Part shown: positions 56,328-64,000 of the stretch, one piece after another
Layout: each line of letters begins with the position of its first letter
How positions within the stretch are numbered: the stretch's first letter is position 1
NCBI GenBank assembly: GCA_028291545.1
Contig: JAQGHR010000052.1
Coordinates: 158,271 to 222,270, forward strand
DNA from: Planctomycetota bacterium
Lineage (GTDB): Bacteria; Planctomycetota; Planctomycetia; Isosphaerales; Isosphaeraceae
DNA: 64,000 nt
Direction of reading: 5' to 3'
Program-made: the position numbers and the translations under genes
Notes under the pieces: model-generated
What the model saw: the letters and a program-made list of their open reading frames with translations, nothing else
Database searches by the model: none
Told to the model about the DNA's origin: nothing

Positions 56328-57866
56328 ATGTCACCCAAAATCCATCCCCCCTCGCTCGCCGCGGGGCTGCTCACCGTCTTCGGGTTGGTCGGGTCCGCGA
56401 CGCTCGGCGTCGCCGCCCCGCAGGACCCGGGCGACGCCGCGCCCGCCGCGACGGCTCCGGCCCAGGCCTCGGCCCCGCCGAAAGCCGCCCCAGCACCAGC
56501 GCCGTCGGGCCCGCCCACGGTGCTCCTGCTAACCAACGGCAAGGTCCACCAGGGCGAGATCCTGAGGGACAAGAACGGATACATCCTCAAGCAAAAGATC
56601 GGCGTGATCGTCTTCAACCGCCGGAACGTCGAGCGGACGTTCTACTCGGTGGAAGAAGCCTACGCCTACAAGCTGGCGCTCTGTCCCGAGGACGACCCCG
56701 ACGAGCGAATGAAGCTCGCCATCTGGTGTCTCGAACAGAAGATGAAGCCCGAGGCCAAGGCCCAGCTCCAGGCCACTCTCGAGCTCTCGCCCACGAACCG
56801 CCAGGCCAAGGCCATGCTGGCGAATCTCGACCGCAATACGGCCGCACTGCCTCTTCGCGACGATGGCATCGTCCGCGCCGGCGCCGTGGGGGCCGCGCCC
56901 GACCAGGATCCGGATGCCAACTTGAACCGGCTTCGCGACGAGTTCGCCCGGAATCCACGCGCGGTGGGGACGCCGCAGATTCTCGACCTCGACCCGCAGC
57001 TCGCCGTCAAACGCTATCAAGAGTTCACCCGTTTCGTGCATCCTGTGCTTCAGAACCGCTGTGCCCGATGTCACAACGAGCAATCTCAGAGCGAGTTCCG
57101 GCTGATCCAGACCCACGCCCGCCGCGACATGGCCAACGACCTGATCGTTCAGACAAATCTGGACGCGACCCTGCAAATCGTCGATCGCGACGACCTGGCT
57201 CATAGCGCGATCCTCTCCGCGTCCGGCATGACCCACGGAGCAGGCGGCAAGCCGGTTCTTGGCGGACCGAATTCTCCCGAGTACAAGGTGCTCGCGACCT
57301 GGGTCAACAGCCTGAAAATCGGCCCGGCCCAGGCACCGGCCCCGACCTCGACCCGGGCCTCGTCCCCCTCCAGCCCTCCCAGCGAAGGATTCGCGACCCG
57401 TCGCCTCGCCCCCGCCGTGGATCCGGCCATGCCGCCGGCGTCGGACGCGACCGGCCGATACGCGAACACCTACGGCCCCTCTGTGACCAAGATGACCGGA
57501 GCGGGAGCCCTCCCGGGTGCGACCGTCGTCCCGTCCGAGCTAGGCGAGGACGGACGAACGGAACGGAACACGACTCCTCGGCCCGCCGGGAGCCTGATCC
57601 CCGGCAGTTCGGCCGGGATTCCCAACAATCCGCCCCCCCCGTCCGAGTTCCAGACACCTCCGATCCGCCGCAAGCTCACCGCCTCCGATCCGAACCCGCC
57701 GTCCAGCCTTGAAGCACCGCCGATCATCGACCCGGAAACCGGAAAGCCGATCCCGGTCATGACGAAGGCGATGGTGGAAAAGGCGAAGACCGACGCGAAA
57801 GGTCGGAAGAAACCGATCGATACGAAGCTCCTGGATGGGTTTCAGAAGTCCAAAACGGCGAAATAA
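56328..57866 (+). CDS. Secreted protein with one c-type haem motif
   Basis: 512 residues from ATG 56328. A signal peptide and an Ala/Pro-rich linker are followed by TVLLLTNGKVHQGEI, an SHD1-like small beta domain, and a TPR-like helical part (EAKAQLQATLELSPTN). NRCARCHNEQSQSEFRL at about residue 245 contains CxxCH, the covalent haem-c site, in a cytochrome-like domain. The C-terminal 200 residues are Pro-rich and disordered. No other haem site is visible. It may bind haem, but a structural CxxCH cannot be excluded. Confidence 0.7.
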   Translation: MSPKIHPPSLAAGLLTVFGLVGSATLGVAAPQDPGDAAPAATAPAQASAPPKAAPAPAPSGPPTVLLLTNGKVHQGEILRDKNGYILKQKIGVIVFNRRNVERTFYSVEEAYAYKLALCPEDDPDERMKLAIWCLEQKMKPEAKAQLQATLELSPTNRQAKAMLANLDRNTAALPLRDDGIVRAGAVGAAPDQDPDANLNRLRDEFARNPRAVGTPQILDLDPQLAVKRYQEFTRFVHPVLQNRCARCHNEQSQSEFRLIQTHARRDMANDLIVQTNLDATLQIVDRDDLAHSAILSASGMTHGAGGKPVLGGPNSPEYKVLATWVNSLKIGPAQAPAPTSTRASSPSSPPSEGFATRRLAPAVDPAMPPASDATGRYANTYGPSVTKMTGAGALPGATVVPSELGEDGRTERNTTPRPAGSLIPGSSAGIPNNPPPPSEFQTPPIRRKLTASDPNPPSSLEAPPIIDPETGKPIPVMTKAMVEKAKTDAKGRKKPIDTKLLDGFQKSKTAK

Positions 57867-57878
57867 ATCACGATCCAT

Positions 57879-57935
57879 CCATCACGACGGCCGCGGGGGA
57901 GAACCGTGAGTTCTTCCGCGCGGCCGTCGTGATGG
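57879..57935 (+). terminator. Long hairpin after the CxxCH protein
   Basis: Perfect 17-base arms (57879-57895, 57919-57935) around a 23-base loop, starting 12 bases after the stop codon. No T-tract follows, so termination may rely on Rho or on the stem alone. Confidence 0.6.
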
Positions 57936-58083
57936 CATCATTGATGCTCCGTGAGGACTGCTTCGGTTTGCGGGCGTCTCGGGGATGCGCCGGGACTTTG
58001 CAATCCTCCCGCCTGGTTCCCTATACTTGTCCAATCGCCGAAATGCCCGAAGGACTGGCCAGTTCAGGATTGAAGTCAACCTC

Positions 58084-58719
58084 ATGAGCGCCCCGATCCT
58101 GCTCGGCGTCTTCAACGTCGTTTACCTGCTCGCTCTTACAGCCTGGGTCGGGAGCATCGCGTTCTTCTCCTTCGGCGTCGCCCCGATCATCCATCGCGTG
58201 CTCGGACCGGAAGCCGGCGGCAGGTTCGTTCGGGCCTTGTTTCCTCGCTATTACACCTGGGGTGCGACCGCCGGGGCGATCGCCCTGCCGGCCATCGTTT
58301 GCGGGCCGATGACCTATCCGGAACTCCGCGGCCCCGCGGTGGGGGTGCAAGCGATGCTGGTCCTGATCGGCACGCTGATCACGCTGTACTGCGGCAGCGC
58401 CCTGACCCCCGCCATCAACGCCGCGCGCGTGGCCGGCCCCGATCAGGCCGGGCGATTCAAGGCTCTGCACACGCGCAGCGTCGTCCTGAACGGCCTTGTG
58501 CTCCTCATCGGAATCGGCCTGCTCGCCTTCTTTGCCGTCCGGCACGTCCCCAGAACCGGCGGGATCGTCGAACGGAAGCCCGGCGAATTGAACGAGGATG
58601 TGCGCCGCTATCTGCGCGAGTCGGCCGAGATCGAAGCCAGACAGAAGGCGATCCTGGAGGGGACGATGCCGCCCCCGAAGGGCATTGACCCCAAGGTCCT
58701 TCCGCGAGCCCGCCCGTGA
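58084..58719 (+). CDS. DUF4149-family membrane protein
   Basis: 211 residues from ATG 58084. Four hydrophobic segments with the conserved entry LLALTAWVGSIAFFSFGVAPIIHRVL, then the LFPRYYTWG loop and NAARVAGPDQAGRFKALHTRS. This is the DUF4149/TMEM205-like pattern. The last 45 residues are polar. Function unknown. Confidence 0.8.
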   Translation: MSAPILLGVFNVVYLLALTAWVGSIAFFSFGVAPIIHRVLGPEAGGRFVRALFPRYYTWGATAGAIALPAIVCGPMTYPELRGPAVGVQAMLVLIGTLITLYCGSALTPAINAARVAGPDQAGRFKALHTRSVVLNGLVLLIGIGLLAFFAVRHVPRTGGIVERKPGELNEDVRRYLRESAEIEARQKAILEGTMPPPKGIDPKVLPRARP

Positions 58720-58834
58720 AATGGTCGCCTCGCCGGACTCTCCCCAGAGCGACGGAGTCTAGCCGCCGGGCGTCTCCTGTCGTAAACTCGATCCGTCCGA
58801 TCAACTCGCGGCTCGACGCCTATCCTGTCGTGGC

Positions 58835-59956
58835 ATGCCGCGGCTTGCGAGCCCTCCGGATATCGATTCGATGAATGGGGAGACTGTGGCGGAGCTAGCT
58901 ACCGCACCTCCACGCGACCGCACTCCGCGCTCCGAGCGTTTTCTCGCGACGATCGCGACCCGAGGCCGCGTCGTGCTCGTCTCTCACGTCAATCCCGACC
59001 CCGACGCCCTGGCCAGCATGCTCGGCATCCAGGCCCTGATCGCGGCCAAGATGCCCGACAAGCCCGTGCAGCTTACCGTCGACGGCATGATCGCCCGCGC
59101 CGAGAACCAGGCGATGGCCGACCTGCTGCAAATCCCGTTGACCCCGATCGAGTCCGTCTCGATCGACCCCGACGTCGCCTTTGTGATGGTCGATTCTCAG
59201 CCCCACACCGGTCGCCGCGCCAGCGAGGCGGCCACGCCCCTGATCGTCCTCGACCACCATGAGACCCTGGGCGTTCTCGAAGGCGTCGGCTTCCTCGATA
59301 TCCGCCCCAATCTCGGAGCGACCAGCACTCTCGTCACCGGCTATTTGCTGGAACAGGACGTGCCCGTCTCGAGGCGATTGGCCACGGCCTTGCTCTACGG
59401 TATCGAGTCCGAAGTGTCCGGCTATCCCCGCGAAGCCAGCCCGGCCGACGACGGCGCGCTCGTCTGGCTCTTCCCGCGCGCCGACAAGGATCTGCTGGCC
59501 CGGATTCGCAACCCCAAGCTCCCCTACACCTATTTCGCCACATTCCAGCACGCCCTGGCAAACGCCTTCCTGTATCGCGACGCCGTGATCTGCTGGTGCG
59601 GACCCGTGACCCAGCCCGACATGGTGTCCGAGCTTGCTGATTTCTTCATCCGTTTCGACCAGGTCGCCTGGGCGATCTGCGCGGGTTCGTTCGACGGGCT
59701 CTTGAAGATCTCCGCCCGTTCCGACCACATCGGCGGCCACTGCGGCGAAGTCCTCCGCGCCGCCGTCGACGGCCTCGGTACTGCCGGCGGCCACGACAAA
59801 CGCGCCGGCGGCGCCATCAAGCTCGATACCATGAACGGCCAATCGCTTGACGACCTTCTCCATATCCTTCGCGGGAGGATTCTTGGCCAGTTGAACATCA
59901 CCGAGGAGAAGGGTCATCGATTGCTGGAGGCTTGTCCGGTGATCCCGGCACCCTGA
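58835..59956 (+). CDS. DHH-family phosphoesterase (NrnA-like)
   Basis: 373 residues from ATG 58835 (ATG 58871 also possible). Motifs of the DHH superfamily: SHVNPDPDALAS, FVMVDSQPH, then LDHHETLG, the DHH itself, and a C-terminal DHHA1-like domain ending in GGHDKRAGGAIKL. Members hydrolyse nanoRNA, pAp or cyclic dinucleotide products with Mn. The exact substrate cannot be told. Confidence 0.88.
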   Translation: MPRLASPPDIDSMNGETVAELATAPPRDRTPRSERFLATIATRGRVVLVSHVNPDPDALASMLGIQALIAAKMPDKPVQLTVDGMIARAENQAMADLLQIPLTPIESVSIDPDVAFVMVDSQPHTGRRASEAATPLIVLDHHETLGVLEGVGFLDIRPNLGATSTLVTGYLLEQDVPVSRRLATALLYGIESEVSGYPREASPADDGALVWLFPRADKDLLARIRNPKLPYTYFATFQHALANAFLYRDAVICWCGPVTQPDMVSELADFFIRFDQVAWAICAGSFDGLLKISARSDHIGGHCGEVLRAAVDGLGTAGGHDKRAGGAIKLDTMNGQSLDDLLHILRGRILGQLNITEEKGHRLLEACPVIPAP

Positions 59957-59980
59957 GCCCGATTCGCGAGAGAGACCTTC

Positions 59981-60769
59981 ATGGATCGCCTCGCCCAACT
60001 TCAGCGATCGCTCGCGGAACGCGCTGACGCGGACGCCGAGCCCGATTCACTCGATCGCCTGAACGTCATGGCGGTCCATGGCCAGTGGCACATCGATTTC
60101 TACGGCGATCCGTTCGGCGAAGCCTATGAGGAACTGATGTCGGTCCTGGCCTTGCCGGAGGTGGCCGGCTCGATGGTCTCGCTGTCTCTTCGCGGTCCCG
60201 ACGAGGGTTCCAATGGGACGAGAAACTGGAATATCTCGATGCTGGCGGAAAGCCCGACGGCCCTTCCCCGGCTCCGGTCGCTCTCCTTGGAACGCACGCG
60301 ACCGGCTGACCACAATCGTTCCATCGTCGCGCGGGACTACGATGAAGACGGTGTCCTGGCCGCCTTGCTGGCGAAGGCCCCTCGCCTGGAGTTCCTTGAG
60401 TCTCCGTCCGCTCCGAATGCCGAATTTTTCAAGGTCGGTCGGCGTCCCTTGCGATTCCTGAGTGTTGATGCAGGTTTCGACCACCAAATTTTCATCGGTA
60501 ACCTCGCCCGATCCTCCTGTTTTCCCGATCTCCGCCATCTGGAGTTCGGGGAATTCGCCGAGACCTACATGGAGGATTTCAACTCATTCGTGACACCGCT
60601 GGCGGATTACCAATCGCTGTTCGCATCGCCCGCGTTCGCCCCGGTCCGCGGTTTCGTCTGGCGCAACCCTGCCTGTTCCGCGGAGGACATCGCGAGTCTC
60701 AAGGCGATCGACGAGTCACGTCAAATCCTCGTCGTGCGCTGGTCGGCCGATTGGATCACATCGCGCTGA
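59981..60769 (+). CDS. Unknown protein with leucine-rich-repeat-like pattern
   Basis: 262 residues beginning 25 bases after the DHH gene. No signal peptide. Segments such as LPRLRSLSLERT, APRLEFLESPSAPN, PLRFLSVDAG and FPDLRHLEFGEF are spaced like leucine-rich repeats. Family not recognised; position suggests cotranscription with the phosphoesterase. Confidence 0.6.
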   Translation: MDRLAQLQRSLAERADADAEPDSLDRLNVMAVHGQWHIDFYGDPFGEAYEELMSVLALPEVAGSMVSLSLRGPDEGSNGTRNWNISMLAESPTALPRLRSLSLERTRPADHNRSIVARDYDEDGVLAALLAKAPRLEFLESPSAPNAEFFKVGRRPLRFLSVDAGFDHQIFIGNLARSSCFPDLRHLEFGEFAETYMEDFNSFVTPLADYQSLFASPAFAPVRGFVWRNPACSAEDIASLKAIDESRQILVVRWSADWITSR

Positions 60770-60905
60770 AACCGATCACTCGCCTTGCGAGCCCGCGATT
60801 TCGCGGGGTAAAATGGGAGCGAATACATCGAGCCGGACCGAGCGGTCCGCCGCTCTGCCGTTGCATTGCAAGCTTTGCCACATCCCCTCGGGGAGCCGAC
60901 GCCCG

Positions 60906-61637
60906 ATGAGTCCGTCTCCCCTCGATCCACTGGAGATCTATCTGCTGGGCGAGGTCTCTTTCGACGATGTTCAGCGCCTCCAGCGCCGCCTCGTCTACGA
61001 CCTCGGCGAGACTCGTGGCGGGGCCTTGATCCTCTGCGAACATCCGCCGATCCTCAGCGTCGGCCGCTCCGGGAGCCGGGCTCACATCCGGGCCGATGAC
61101 GACGAACTGCGAGAGATGGGCCTGTCGATGAGATGGGTCAATCGCGGCGGAGGTTGCCTCCTCCACCTGCCAGGCCAGCTTGCGGCTTACCTCGTCATGC
61201 CGCTCGAACCGAGGGAGCTGGACCTGGGCCGGTATCTTGAGACGCTTCACACGGTTCTGATCGACGTGCTCGCGGAGTTTGACCTCCACGGCCGGACCTG
61301 GCCCGAGCAGCCGGGCGTCTTCCTGAATCATTCCCGCGTCGGCTCGGTTGGGGTGGCCGTGAACCGGTGGATCGCCTACCACGGAATGACTCTCAACGTC
61401 GGGCCGTTCCTCGGTCCGTTCGATGTCCTGCATGAACCCGGTCTCGCACGATGGCCGCTGCGGCAAACCTCGATGGAAGCCCAGCGACAACGCGCCGCGC
61501 CGATGGCCAAGGTTCGGGAAAGCCTGATCCGGCACATCGAGCACGGCTTCGGCCTGGTGCGACATCATCTCTACACCGATCATCCCCTGGTCCGCGCGAA
61601 GGCTCGCTCCAATGTCTACGTATCCAGCTTCGGCTGA
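60906..61637 (+). CDS. lipB: LipB-like octanoyltransferase lacking the catalytic Lys and Cys
   Basis: 243 residues from ATG 60906 (GGGGAG upstream). The LipB fold is clear: CEHPPILSVGRSGS, WVNRGGGCLLHLPGQLAAYLV (normally RGG-x-x-TYHGPGQ), PGVFLNHSRVGSVGVAV and YHGMTLNVG. But the catalytic Lys position (KxxSxG/KxxAxG in family members) is Arg, in HSRVGSVG, and the catalytic Cys (PCG) is replaced in FDVLHEPGLARW. The only two cysteines lie elsewhere. It overlaps lipA by 26 bases. Either the enzyme uses other residues or it is a non-catalytic homologue. Confidence 0.8.
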   Translation: MSPSPLDPLEIYLLGEVSFDDVQRLQRRLVYDLGETRGGALILCEHPPILSVGRSGSRAHIRADDDELREMGLSMRWVNRGGGCLLHLPGQLAAYLVMPLEPRELDLGRYLETLHTVLIDVLAEFDLHGRTWPEQPGVFLNHSRVGSVGVAVNRWIAYHGMTLNVGPFLGPFDVLHEPGLARWPLRQTSMEAQRQRAAPMAKVRESLIRHIEHGFGLVRHHLYTDHPLVRAKARSNVYVSSFG

Positions 61638-62541
61638 GTTGCCGACCTTGCCCATCTTGCCGTTGCTAGCGGAGCCCGCGGCTCCCTCGCGACGTCGTCT
61701 CCCCGACTGGCTCCGTCGTCCGATTCCGGCGGCCGGTGGGATGTACGCGACGCAATCGCTGATCGGCGAGCTGAAGCTGGAAACCATCTGCGAGAGCGGC
61801 AAGTGCCCCAACCGCTCGGAGTGCTGGACCCGGAAAACCGCCACCTTCATGGTCCTGGGGGAGACCTGCACACGCCCCTGTGGATTCTGCGCCGTGCCGC
61901 GCGGCAAGCCAGAAGCCGTCGCGCTCGATGAACCGGATCGACTCGCCGAGGCCTGCTTTCGACTGGGCCTGAAGCACGTGGTCATCACCAGCGTGACCCG
62001 CGACGATCTCCCGGACGGAGGCGCCGAACACTTCCGACGATGCATCCTGGCCGTTCGCGACCGCACTGGCGCGACCATCGAAGTCCTCACCCCCGACTTC
62101 GAGGGGAATGAAACGGCCATCGAGACCGTGCTCTCCGCCTCGCCCGAAGTCTTCAATCACAACATGGAAACGGTCGCCCGCCTGCAGCAACACGTTCGCC
62201 GCAAGAGCCAGTACGCCATCAGTTTAAAGGTCTTGGCGCACGCGAAACGGCAGCGTCCGGACCTCCGAACGAAGAGCGGAATCATGTTGGGGCTGGGTGA
62301 GACGCTTGATGAGCTTTTCGAGACGCTTGCCGACCTTCGCTCCGTCGGCTGCGACCTCCTGACGATGGGACAGTATCTTCAACCCTCCTCCCGCCACCTT
62401 CCCGTCGAGCGCTATTTACCTCCCGCCGAGTTCGATGAACTCGGACGTATGGCCCGGAAACTCGGTTTCCTGGACGTCGCAAGCGGCCCGTTCGTGCGAT
62501 CTAGCTACCATGCAGACGAGATGGCTGGCGCGACCCGATAA
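61612..62541 (+). CDS. lipA: Lipoyl synthase
   Basis: 309 residues from ATG 61612. Auxiliary cluster CESGKCPNRSEC, radical-SAM cluster CTRPCGFC, and the C-terminal SGPFVRSSYHA with the conserved RSSY Ser ligand. Inserts two sulfur atoms into octanoyl chains on carrier proteins. The gene starts inside lipB, so translation is coupled. Confidence 0.96.
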   Translation: MSTYPASAELPTLPILPLLAEPAAPSRRRLPDWLRRPIPAAGGMYATQSLIGELKLETICESGKCPNRSECWTRKTATFMVLGETCTRPCGFCAVPRGKPEAVALDEPDRLAEACFRLGLKHVVITSVTRDDLPDGGAEHFRRCILAVRDRTGATIEVLTPDFEGNETAIETVLSASPEVFNHNMETVARLQQHVRRKSQYAISLKVLAHAKRQRPDLRTKSGIMLGLGETLDELFETLADLRSVGCDLLTMGQYLQPSSRHLPVERYLPPAEFDELGRMARKLGFLDVASGPFVRSSYHADEMAGATR

Positions 62542-62628
62542 CGTCGTTCCGGCCTATCCAGGGGCCGATGCCACGGCGCGATCCGTCTGGAATCCTCTCA
62601 CCGATCGTGCTATACTGATGCTTATGCC

Positions 62629-62666
62629 CGGGCGGGCTCGACTTGGAACATGCGCGCCCGTTTTTT
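62629..62666 (+). terminator. Rho-independent terminator between lipA and the phosphofructokinase
   Basis: CGGGCG (62629-62634) pairs with CGCCCG (62655-62660) and is followed by six T (62661-62666). It is about 90 bases after lipA. A TATACT at 62611-62616 just upstream could be a promoter -10, in which case the hairpin would act on the phosphofructokinase leader instead. Confidence 0.7.
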
Positions 62667-62707
62667 GGCCTTGACCTCTCGATTCGGCCACGAAGATAGG
62701 AAGATCC

Positions 62708-63739
62708 ATGAGAGTCGGTTTATTGACCGGGGGAGGCGACTGCCCCGGCCTGAATGCGGTCATTCGCGCGGTCGTGCAGACGGTTGCCAATGCCGGCGGG
62801 ACCTGCGTCGGAATCCTTGAGGGGTGGCGGGGCCTGGTCAAGAACATGAGCCGGCCGCTGGATGTGAATGAGACGGATGGCATCATCGCGAAAGGCGGCA
62901 CCATCCTCGGTTCTTCGCGCACAAACCCGTTCAAGAACGCCGAGACCGACCTGCCTGCTCTCAGGGCCAACTACTCGGAAATGGGCCTGGATGCTCTCGT
63001 CGCCATCGGCGGCGACGATACCCTTGGCGTGGCCAACCGGCTGTTCATCGAGCTGAACCTACCCATCGTCGGCGTTCCCAAGACCATCGATAACGACCTG
63101 ATGGTCACCGACTTTACCTTCGGCTTCGACACCGCCGTGAATATCGTCACCGAGGCCGTCGACCGCCTCCGTACGACGACCGAGAGTCATCGCCGGGTTC
63201 AAGTCGTGGAGACCATGGGCCGCCACGCCGGTTGGATCGCCTGCTTCTCGGGAATTGCCGTCGCCGCCGATTACATCATGGTTCCCGAGATCCCGATCGA
63301 CATCGCCCGTTGCGTTGATGTTCTCAAGCGGCACCGGGCGGCCGGTAAGAACTACGGCATTGTTATCGTCTCGGAAGGTGCAAAACTGCCCAACCGGGCC
63401 GAATTCGCTGCGGCTGGGAAGATCGACGACTTCGGCCATGTCCAGCTCGGCGGCGTGGGCAACGAAGTTGCCAGGCTCATCGAGCAAGACACGGGCTACG
63501 AGACCCGTTGCGTCGTCCTGGGCCACCTTCAGCGCGGCGGTTCCCCCAGCGCCGGCGATCGCGTCCTGGCGACTCGATTGGGTCTCGCCGCCGGTGACCT
63601 CGTCGTCAAGAAACAATTCGGCACCATGGTGGCCCTCTCCGGCACCAAGATCATCTCCACCACACTGAGCGCCGGGGTCGCCGCCAATCGGACACTCGAC
63701 CTCGGCTACTACCACGAAGCCTCAGCGTTTTTCCAGTGA
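62708..63739 (+). CDS. 6-phosphofructokinase, predicted pyrophosphate-dependent
   Basis: 343 residues from ATG 62708 with GGAAGATC upstream. Marks: LTGGGDCPGLNAVIRA, AIGGDDTLG, GVPKTIDNDL, METMGRHAGWIA and GHLQRGGSPSAGDR. At the two positions that decide the phosphoryl donor (Escherichia coli Gly104 and Gly124), this protein has Asp in GGDDT and Lys in PKTIDND, the combination of PPi-dependent enzymes. Phosphorylates fructose 6-phosphate, reversibly if PPi is the donor. Confidence 0.9.
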   Translation: MRVGLLTGGGDCPGLNAVIRAVVQTVANAGGTCVGILEGWRGLVKNMSRPLDVNETDGIIAKGGTILGSSRTNPFKNAETDLPALRANYSEMGLDALVAIGGDDTLGVANRLFIELNLPIVGVPKTIDNDLMVTDFTFGFDTAVNIVTEAVDRLRTTTESHRRVQVVETMGRHAGWIACFSGIAVAADYIMVPEIPIDIARCVDVLKRHRAAGKNYGIVIVSEGAKLPNRAEFAAAGKIDDFGHVQLGGVGNEVARLIEQDTGYETRCVVLGHLQRGGSPSAGDRVLATRLGLAAGDLVVKKQFGTMVALSGTKIISTTLSAGVAANRTLDLGYYHEASAFFQ

Positions 63740-63805
63740 CCCGGCCCGCATGAGGCAATCGCGCCCGCTTTGTTTAGGTTCCATGAAAAAACCGTGACTA
63801 GAGTC

Positions 63806-63834
63806 TTGACGAGCCATGCTACCAGCACTAGAAT
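63806..63834 (+). promoter_or_regulatory. Near-consensus housekeeping promoter at the right edge
   Basis: TTGACG (63806-63811), 17-base spacer, TAGAAT (63829-63834). Five of six matches at each box. The start should be near 63841. Confidence 0.72.
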
Positions 63835-63840
63835 GACCTT

Positions 63841-64000
63841 CGCCGACCGAGTGACGTAAGTTACTTAAGTCGGCGGGCACGACGCGATGAGTACCGGGTG
63901 CGACCCGGGCCGATTCAGAGCGAAGTCCGCGAACCGGCCGGAGTGATCAGCCCCTCGGGGCTCGTCACGCCGGCCTCTGGCGTCGGCACCCCAGGCGTGC
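63841..64000 (+). ncRNA. Highly foldable transcribed region, cut by the window edge
   Basis: Directly after the promoter: CGCCGAC (63841-63847) pairs with GTCGGCG about 22 bases later, CCGGGT/ACCCGG follows, and GGCCGG...GCCGGCC encloses AGCCCC/GGGGCT. No start codon with coding support in the last 160 bases. It could be a small RNA or the leader of an exported protein; I could not match it to RNase P, SRP, tmRNA or 6S cores. Confidence 0.4.

Noticed and set aside
63841..64000. RNase P RNA, SRP RNA, tmRNA or 6S RNA at the right edge
   Set aside because: GCGAAGTCCGCG only vaguely resembles the RNase P conserved region I, and the other universal cores are missing from the visible part.

Overview
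The window comes from a high-GC planctomycete, most likely of the Isosphaeraceae type. This is inferred from gene content, not from a marker gene. The signs are: a Pkn-like Ser/Thr kinase with a DWG (not DFG) metal-binding motif fused to TPR repeats; exported proteins with an N-terminal LEPR-XLL-type signature and a C-terminal dockerin-like or Cna-B-like domain; a PEP-CTERM protein; DUF1080, FG-GAP and Tat-exported Gfo/Idh/MocA proteins; and many small planctomycete-type membrane or secreted proteins. GTG and TTG starts are common. There is no rRNA operon, prophage, transposase or CRISPR array. One tRNA (Gln, TTG) is present.

Layout. 1-9.7 kb: a truncated IclR regulator, divergent from the kinase-TPR protein; then a frameshifted haem peroxidase and a rhomboid-type membrane protein. 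9.4-14.1 kb: a cell-surface YDG/MBG-repeat protein behind a near-consensus promoter with a long leader, followed by a PEP-CTERM protein. 14.2-17 kb: a stand-alone receiver protein, a beta-hydroxyacid dehydrogenase, a rhodanese and YidD. 17.2-22.1 kb: a Tat oxidoreductase, a small acidic protein and an FG-GAP protein, then a metallo-beta-lactamase-fold protein and transaldolase. 22.2-25.4 kb: small proteins, including an HU-like DNA-binding protein and two coupled YkgJ-type cysteine-cluster proteins. 25.4-27.9 kb: moaD-moaE-moaA (molybdenum cofactor) behind two related membrane microproteins, divergent from uvrA. 30.8-36.3 kb: an Idh-family oxidoreductase, an LpxA-like acyltransferase, secreted proteins and an orphan anti-sigma-like protein. 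36.4-39 kb: ribD, rex, tRNA-Gln and a DUF3309 microprotein.

39-54 kb is almost entirely on the minus strand: a BlaI/BlaR1-type pair with a clear double operator, a 1.5-kresidue multi-PAS hybrid histidine kinase, leuCD split by a large inverted repeat, and a pepP-like/accB/accC cluster. 53.7-64 kb: a DUF1080 protein, a TPM-domain protein, a CxxCH protein, DUF4149, a DHH phosphoesterase, lipB-lipA and a phosphofructokinase whose specificity residues point to pyrophosphate. A strong promoter followed by highly foldable sequence runs off the right edge.

The observations most worth following up are: a LipB homologue that has lost both catalytic residues yet overlaps lipA; a MoaD that continues past its Gly-Gly because those codons double as the Shine-Dalgarno of moaE; the paired dyad operators of the BlaI-type regulator; three different long inverted repeats in intergenic DNA; near-consensus promoters with 350-450 nt leaders ahead of the exported LEPR-XLL proteins; and the structured region at the right end. 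All family names were assigned by reading the sequence; no database search was run.
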